DNA of 64,000 bases from Cephalopachus bancanus (Eukaryota; Chordata; Mammalia; Primates; Tarsiidae). Both the position numbers and the translations under genes were made by a program. Of the stretch, positions 57,808-64,000 are shown piece by piece. Numbering within the stretch: the stretch's first letter is position 1; every line of letters starts with the position of its first letter. Where the stretch lies: assembly GCA_027257055.1 (NCBI GenBank), contig JAPVLO010000059.1:1984001-2048000 (forward strand), read 5' to 3'. The notes beneath the pieces are model-generated. The model worked only from the letters and a program-made list of their open reading frames with translations. It searched no databases and had not been told where the DNA came from.

Positions 57808-58365
57808 CAAGGGGGCACCCCCCAAAAAAAATCAGAATTTATTCATTAAAAATTGTGTATTTATTTTTGCATGTTTAAGTTTTAATCACCTTCAAAGAAC
57901 TCTCCATTTGATGTAAGACACATCGAGATGTTTTTCCCACAGCTCAAAACAGTCTTTGAACTCATTTTTGATGCCTTTCAGTGCTTCTGACATTTTTTGT
58001 TTTATCTCTTCCACATTGTCAAAATGTTTTCCTTTGAGAACTTTTTTTCATCCAGGGGACCAAAAACAAAAAAGTCACTCAGGGCAAGATTGGGTGAATA
58101 GGGAGGCTGGGGTACAGGAATGATGTCATTGTTGGTCAAAAACTGCTGAACATTCAACATGGTGTGGGGATGTATGTTGTCATGGTAGAAGAAACTGTTT
58201 GTCACAACTTGGGACATTTCCTTCACAAATCATGACGCACAACAACACTAACTTGTTCACTGATACCCATAGGTTCCTAGAACATTTACCTAGCAGGGGA
58301 GCCTGTACTATAAGGGGCTTACCCTCCAAAAGATAACTCCAGGTTTTTTTCCACCCTTCTCCCAT
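57808..58365 (-). mobile_element. Mariner DNA transposon, internally deleted (family B, copy 2)
   Basis: TA, then the end caagggggcaccccccaaaaaa at 57808, and at the other side a worn counterpart 'ggtttttttccacccttctcccatata'. The minus-strand reading at 58002-58226 is the transposase catalytic end: YHDNxHPHT followed by PQPPYSPNLALSDFF, with exactly 34 residues between the two aspartates (codons 58179-58181 and 58074-58076), the mariner D34D spacing. Most of the N-terminal half, with the first aspartate, is deleted. The sequence just inside the 3' end is clearly homologous to copy 1 at 45392. Confidence 0.88.
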
Positions 58366-58950
58366 ATACCACTGTGACCAGGTCTCATCTTTTCATTTAA
58401 GATCTGCTAATCCCAAATGGGTTAGCAAGGAAAAATTATCACTAGTTGAGGAAGCACAGATATTTCAAGGCAGATTTACTTTATCAATCCTGAGTTTAAA
58501 ATAATATTTTAATCACTACTTAAGTACTGTTTTTGGTCTGAAATCTATTCCTCAGCATTCTGGTCACATGAAATATACCTTGAAGAAAAACTTTCACAGA
58601 TCAAATAAGGCAGGGAAATTTTTAATACAAATACAATTCTCTTCCTGGATATTTACCATGGTATGAGCATATTGAAAGTTCTAAGAAGTTCAGCAGTAAA
58701 GAAATCTGATTTTCCCCCTAGCATTCTCCCAAAGCACTTTGACCTCAGGACCATTTTTTCTTTGTTATCTATATAAAATACCTATTCTCATTTCATATTT
58801 AGAGCCCTACAAAATATACTCCAGGAAATACTGAAGGATCCCTCAGCTAATTACTCTATAAGACCCTTAACAGATAGTCAGTTTGCAAAATAGCAGAAGA
58901 GACCAAAGTTTCCTCAGAATTAGCTTTTCATGGACAGAAAAAGAAGTGAC
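58366..58950. other. Unique non-coding sequence
   Basis: Nothing recognised. Confidence 0.4.
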
Positions 58951-58954
58951 AGAA

Positions 58955-59180
58955 GAGCTAGCATTTATTGCTATCTACTGGCAGCATTCCATTAGAAATG
59001 GTTAATCTCAGTAAATCACCATAACAATTCTCTGGTATGTATTGTTATTCTCTTTCATGTAGAAAAGAAAGTCAAAGTTCAGGTTTATCACACAACCCAC
59101 TCAGGTCACATGGTCAAGTGATGGCAAGGCAGGGACCTGAAAGACCTGTTGTACTTTCTCCTGTGTCACACTGGTGTGAT
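58955..59180 (-). mobile_element. MIR SINE, reverse orientation
   Basis: 'agctagcatttattgctatctactgg', 'aaatcaccataacaattctctggtatgtattgttattctc', 'caacccactcaggtcacatggtcaagtgatggcaaggcagggacctg' cover most of a reversed MIR. Confidence 0.7.
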
Positions 59181-60900
59181 CTTTTCACACTATACCAATT
59201 TCTGTAAAGCTAAACCATTTAAAAATATTTGTCCTATGTGACATCACAATATTGTTAATAGTTTCCTTCTGTTTCCAATCGTCTGCTTAGTATAATGAAA
59301 TTAAGTCATTAAAATGGAAATTCAACCTGTTCCATGACCTTCCCTTAGTGAAAATACACTGAAGAAAATCAACTGAGGTTTCTGGAGGACATGTCATTTT
59401 TTAAAGAACAGAGTCTTCCTGCCAAGACAGAAAAGACCTATAGGCATTAAACCACATAGCTACAGAACCTCAAATTTTAGGTTATAGTACAGGTTTCTGT
59501 AGGTCATAAGCAGTAAGTCATGGGTTCCTACAGGTTTAAGAAATCCAAAGGCGGGAAAACAGTCAAGTGCTGAACCAAGTCAGAACCATGGTCTAGCTCT
59601 AGAACACTAAGAGAAACCCAGGCCATCTTTTATCTCTTCCTGGCATCTTGGTCACCCTAAATTGGTTTCCTTTGTTTTCCATGCTACATGAAATGAAACA
59701 GCTGTCATGAACTCTCCAGTCTCTCTCTCTCTCCCCACATAAAAAATCAAGCAAACTCAAGAGGGAATCTGAGCCACAACTGTAAATTATCCAAGGAAAT
59801 AGGCTCCAGTCTTTGATGCCGTCTTCCACAGAGACTACATTACATAAACAAGGCCCAAGGAAATCCCCAAACTGTAACCATATGGATTGGGAAAAGAAAC
59901 CTCCAGATAGAATGGTGAGCAGTGCTGCTCAGGCAGCCCAAACAATTTATACAGACTTGACAAAAAGCACAGAAGCTCCTCAATAAAAAATGTACCAGAT
60001 AACATTGAAGTGATTTTAACCAGGAAGATCAAGGGGGAGAAGACTGAGTCAAGTTTTAAATGAAAAGTAGAAAAATATACCATGCTGTTGAAATAAAAAT
60101 AACCCAACTTGTGCTTACGCTGAAGTTATAAAAAGGAGAAAGAGAAAAACTTTTCACACTTGCAACAGAATCATTAAAACATGACAGGATGGTTTGGGTT
60201 TGTCAGAATTTAAGGCCACCTGCTGTTCCACACTTCACCCTCATCCCAATCCCAGTCTTTGAAAGAAATGAAGAATAAAAAGCTGAAGGAATTTTCTCTG
60301 AGACAAAATCAAACAGAGACTGGATCTGCCAAAGACTATTTTTTTTTTTTTTTTTTGTCTTCAAGAAATATCCTGAAGGACTGTTTCTAACGCTTCATTT
60401 TTTGTGATTTTTAACTCTTTTTTTGTCTTAGGCATTCAGAATGATATACATTTTATATTTTAATTCTCTTGTTAGAAAAATAGGGCCTATGCTGTAAAAA
60501 TGTAGGGTGGTCTTTATTCATGATTTGATGTTGATGCTTTTTCACAAAAATTAATAAGCTTGTATCTTTTAGAACCTAAATAAAATACTACATCTAAATT
60601 TTGAAATTTTAATCTGCATCTGGAAGGGCAATCTTCACAATTCTCTCTAAATGATTGCAAGAATAGAGAATTAGGTACCTTGAGATATGTCAATGTATAT
60701 GGCATTCAGAAATTTTTAAATATTGTTCATATTTTAAACAAGCTAAGCATCTACTTTTACTTAACAATCTGGAATTTCCTATTTTAAAATGGAATTCAGA
60801 AAGAAAAATTAGTCTTTTAAACTACTATGAGTTAAACTGCAATACTGATTGTGCTTTTTACCAAGCAACTATGAGAAGTAAAAAGAAAAAGTGCTCTAGA
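59181..60900. other. Unique AT-rich sequence
   Basis: No named repeat or exon in 1.7 kb. A T18 run lies at 60340-60357. Confidence 0.4.
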
Positions 60901-60904
60901 ACCA

Positions 60905-61060
60905 TTACTATTAATCTCTACAATGGTATAAGGATTACATATTATTATCCTCATTTTAAAGATGGAAACATCTAGGTACAAAATGGTAAGGAGCTTCCCA
61001 AAGACATATAGCTAATAGGCTGGAATCCAAAGACCAGTCTCATGTCAGAATCATCCCTGT
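60905..61060 (-). mobile_element. MIR SINE, reverse orientation
   Basis: 'attattatcctcattttaaagatggaaacatctagg', 'aaagacatatagctaataggctggaatccaaagacc' follow reversed MIR. Confidence 0.65.
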
Positions 61061-61850
61061 CGCAAGTGGCATCTACAGACAGAGGAATAGGCTTTAGGTT
61101 GTTAATAAATACATGTTTAAAAAGTGTAAAGCCTCTTGGCAATAATGAAAATTAAAACTCAAAGTCTCCATTTAGAATTGTAATTTTTGTCTCATACAGA
61201 GATGCTAAAATGCTCCAATGCATTTCTTCAGCATTTATTGACTTTAATTTTTATGTTCAGAAAGATTGTATAGCCCTCAAAATATTGTCACAATACTGCA
61301 TTCTGACCGTTATATTCTTCTTAGTTTAATTAGTATTGATTAATTTATTATATATCTCACTCCAAAAGGAACTGAGGTGTGCTCTAATCTGACATATAGC
61401 CTTCCATTTTTCCCTCACTACTGTTACTTCCCCCATATGCCTAAGTCTTAGCAACCCTACACACACATGTAGTAACCCTCTTATACCTGCTGCTATGGAA
61501 AAACAAGTTCTGAGATGTGTGAGCGTATAGACAGATGGAAGTACAAAACCCCAGTGAAAGAGAAATGCTTTGCTGAATTGGGTTCGTCCAGGCTCATGAG
61601 GCAGCATCAACTGTACTCACAATAAACTAAAAGCCAATGATTCCATGATGCGTCGGTTCTGTAACAGCAGTGCCTATTAGCACCTTTAAATAGTGTAAGA
61701 CATGTCAGCAGATCGTTCTTCATGCTTAGCTGCATCTTGGTTGGTTTTCTTTCTTTTTAAAAACATACTCAAGAGTCATTACATCCTCTTTTTATTCTCT
61801 ATAAATGTGGGCTGGAAAGGGGGGCATAAAAAAAGAAAATTAAAGTCAAA
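61061..61850. other. Unique non-coding sequence
   Basis: Nothing recognised. The 94-codon minus-strand open frame at 61326-61610 has no known domain. Confidence 0.4.
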
Positions 61851-61860
61851 GAAAATAATG

Positions 61861-62148
61861 AAGGGGCTCAAGCCTGTAATCCCAGCTCTTTTGGGAGGCC
61901 AAGGCAGAGAGGATTGCCTAAGCTCAAGGGTTTGTGACCAGCCTGGTCAACTTGGTGAGACCTTGTCTCTAAAATAAATTAAAAAAATAAGCAGGGTGTG
62001 GTAGCCCACACCTGCAGTTCCAGCTATTTGAAAGGCTGAGGTGAAAAGTTCACTTGAGCCCAGCAGATCGAAGTTGCCATGGCCGTGAGTGTGCCACTGC
62101 ACTCCAGCCTGGGTGACAGAGTGAAACTCTAACTAAAAAAAAAAAAGA
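61861..62148 (+). mobile_element. Alu, intermediate subfamily, 5' end worn
   Basis: 'ggggctcaagcctgtaatcccagctcttttggg', 'gtgaccagcctggtcaacttgg', 'ctctaaaataaattaaaaaaataagcagggtgtgg', 'gaagttgccatggccgtgagtgtgccactgcactcc' and 'aactctaactaaaaaa'. The 'ggccgtgagtgtgccactgc' form is the step before 'gccgggagcggccactgc' of the young copies. Confidence 0.92.
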
Positions 62149-62675
62149 AAAGAAATTTGAAAAAGAAAAATAATAAAAAATAAAGAGATCCTATCAATGA
62201 CTACTTCTCCACCCATTTACTGGGGGAAAAAAAAGGACGTAGTTCTTTATCACTCACAACCTCTCATAGAAAGTATCACTTTCAACACAACCAGGTAAAA
62301 TATTTAGAGAAACTGGGAGGAGGGAGTATTGTTTTAGAGATGTTTTGTTTATTTGGGGTCAACACCATGAGTGACAAATTTGATTGCTACTGTCCCTCAA
62401 TCAAACCAGACAGATTTAGAAGCTCCCCAGATATGATCAGAGGGTTCACAGATGCTCTGGGGAACTTATTAACAATCATACTAAAGGCTCCAGTGTCCCA
62501 TGTCACATTCTTCAAAACCAAAAATGGATTAAATGATGCTAACACACGCTCTTCCTCTCAAACACTCCCTTCAAAACCAGCCCAACTTTGTCTAATCTGT
62601 ATTTGGGCCAATATGCTTTGCACAGGAAAACCTTTTCCTTCTGGGGCCCAGACCCTGATGCTAGTTAACTTTTTT
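62149..62675. other. A-rich then unique sequence
   Basis: An A-rich stretch (62140-62185) follows the Alu. 62340-62660 is non-repetitive, and the long plus-strand open frame across it (62340-62855) runs on into L1 sequence, so it is not a gene. Confidence 0.45.
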
Positions 62676-62679
62676 CTCT

Positions 62680-63880
62680 TTCTTTTTAAAAAAACTTTAA
62701 AACATTTTAGAATAGTTTTAAATCTACAGAAAAATTGTGAAGATAGTACAGAGTTCCCATATACCCCACATCCAGTTTCCACCATTATTAATATCTCCCA
62801 TTATAGTACAGTTGTCACAATTATTGAACTAGCATTGACACATCATATTAACTAAAGCACCCACTTTATTCAGATTTCCTTATAATGTCTCTAATATCCC
62901 TTTTCTGTTCCAGGACCCCATTCAAGAGACCACATTAACAGGACTTATCATGTCTCTTAAGGCTCTTTCTGGTTGTGACAGTTTATCAGACTTTCCTTGT
63001 TTCTTATGACCTTGATGGTTTTGAGGACAGTATCTTTTCAAAGTCCCTCAGTGAAGGCTTGTCTGATGTCTTCCTCATGATTGGACTGTGTTTATATTTT
63101 CTTGGAAGGAACACTGCAAGGATAAAGTGCCATTTTCATCACATCATTTCAAGGGTACATGTTGTCAACATGACGCATCACTACAAGGTGGTAACCTCGA
63201 TTCATCTGAGGTGGTGTTTATCAGATACTTCCACTCTGAAGTTGCTCTTTTTTCCCCATTTTCAAACTACACTCTGGAAGAAGAAACCATGTGCAGCCCA
63301 CACTTAAGGGATGAAAGCCATTCTCTACCTCCTTGAGAGTACAGTATTCATATAAATTATCTAAATTCTACTGCACAGATTTGTCCATTCTCCCTCATTT
63401 ATTTATTCAAAGATATTTTATACTTTAGGTTATAATTCAGTACCACTTTATTGATGTTGTTGTTCAAAGTGATCCATCTTTGGCTGTTGGGAGCTCTGTT
63501 GGCTCCTGTGTGCCTTTAACTTACCCCCACTGTTGTAGATTTATTTTGTTTCACTTTGTGTTTTGAATGATTTCTTACTTTCTTGGCACTACAAGGGGCT
63601 CCAGGATCATCCTGTGTATTTCCTACCCAGTCCTAGAAATTGTTATTTCTCCAAGGAGCTTTGGTTCCTTTTATCGGAAAATGGCCTTAAAACCCCAAAT
63701 CTGGGTGTTAAGTATATTTACTTGTTGCTCCCAGGGTGTCACAGATTCTAGCTCTCTCAGCTGAGAGAGCAAGGAAATACATGGTTGTGTGCTAACTCAT
63801 GTATATACACACATCTATACATATCTCTATATGTAACGAGTATCTATATCTGCAACCAGCAAATTTTTCACTTTCCTAAT
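62680..63880 (-). mobile_element. Ancient L1M/L1ME 3' UTR, long copy
   Basis: Reversed old-L1 3' text, in order: 'ttaaaacattttagaatagttttaaatctacagaaaaattg', 'tacagagttcccatataccccacatcc', 'ttctgttccaggaccccattcaagagaccac', 'cttccttgtttcttatgaccttgatggttttgagg'-like text, 'catcacatcatttcaagggtacatgttgtcaacatgac', 'cagcccacacttaaggg', 'ggctgttgggagctctgttggctcctgtg', 'ggcactacaaggggctccaggatcatcctg' and 'atgtatatacacacatctatac'. It extends to near the window end. A 20-bp palindrome lies within it. Confidence 0.8.
63751..63770. repeat. 20-bp perfect palindrome
   Basis: GCTCTCTCAGCTGAGAGAGC equals its own reverse complement. It sits inside the old L1 copy. Confidence 0.97.
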
Positions 63881-64000
63881 ACTGAGAGTGGGTGAAAATA
63901 AAAAAAATCTGAAGCTGGTTGCCACAAACTTCTGCTGTTAAGCACAAGTGAAATGGTCTTTTCTAAATTGTCATCTTTTTCACAATACAGCTGAAAGTTA

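Noticed and set aside
62340..62855. 171-codon plus-strand open frame, the longest non-L1 frame
   Set aside because: Its last third runs through ancient L1 3' UTR sequence in antisense. The first part has no recognisable domain.
1..64000. CRISPR array, operon, bacterial or phage system
   Set aside because: The repeats are primate SINEs and LINEs; there are no spaced direct repeats, no ribosome binding sites and no dense coding.
1..64000. Mitochondrial insertion (numt) or small nuclear RNA pseudogene
   Set aside because: I read for mitochondrial genes, U6, 7SK, Y RNA and 5S text and saw none. A similarity search could still find short pieces.

Overview
This window is a stretch of primate nuclear, non-coding DNA: AT-rich, with no apparent CpG island, no convincing coding exon and no recognisable functional RNA gene. 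I found no open reading frame that looks like a host protein. The protein-like readings that can be recognised belong to dead transposons (LINE-1 ORF2, mariner transposase) or to simple repeats. It is best described as intergenic or deep intronic sequence.

The organism is a primate because dimeric Alu elements are present. It is unlikely to be a monkey or ape, because none of the Alus I read looks like AluS or AluY. It also lacks the Alu forms and tRNA SINEs I associate with lemurs and galagos. The youngest Alus form one subfamily: they begin gccgggctcggtggctcagcc, carry a GCGGG-TTCGAGA-CCCGC arm at box B, a gccgggagcggccactgc segment in the right arm, and end in caactcaaaa. By elimination I infer a tarsier. 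This is an inference, not a demonstration.

Layout. 1-6.7 kb: MIR and L2 fragments, a MER2 DNA transposon broken by one Alu and abutted by another, and an L2. 6.7-13.7 kb: mostly unique sequence, a polypurine tract and two Alus. 13.7-17.1 kb: one large 5'-truncated LINE-1 on the minus strand with clear target-site duplications. 17.1-31.8 kb: old LTR-like copies, an MLT1-type LTR, Alus, L2s, and a long unique block at 24.6-28.0 kb. 32.0-33.7 kb: repeat-poor sequence with a cluster of homeodomain/POU-type sites and RFX-like X-boxes, the best regulatory candidate in the window. 34.8-45 kb: a (GGAA)n microsatellite, several Alus, two short LINE-1 3' ends (one holding a nested Alu) and a MER20 inside an L2. 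45.4 and 57.8 kb: two internally deleted mariner elements of one family in opposite orientation. 50.7 kb: an Alu with an inverted-repeat scar at its 5' junction. 52.5-53.8 and 62.7-63.9 kb: ancient L1 3' parts.

There is no gene system here in the operon sense. The interest lies in the transposon record (the steps of a lineage-specific Alu family, nested insertions that give relative ages, junction scars) and in a few possible conserved regulatory stretches.
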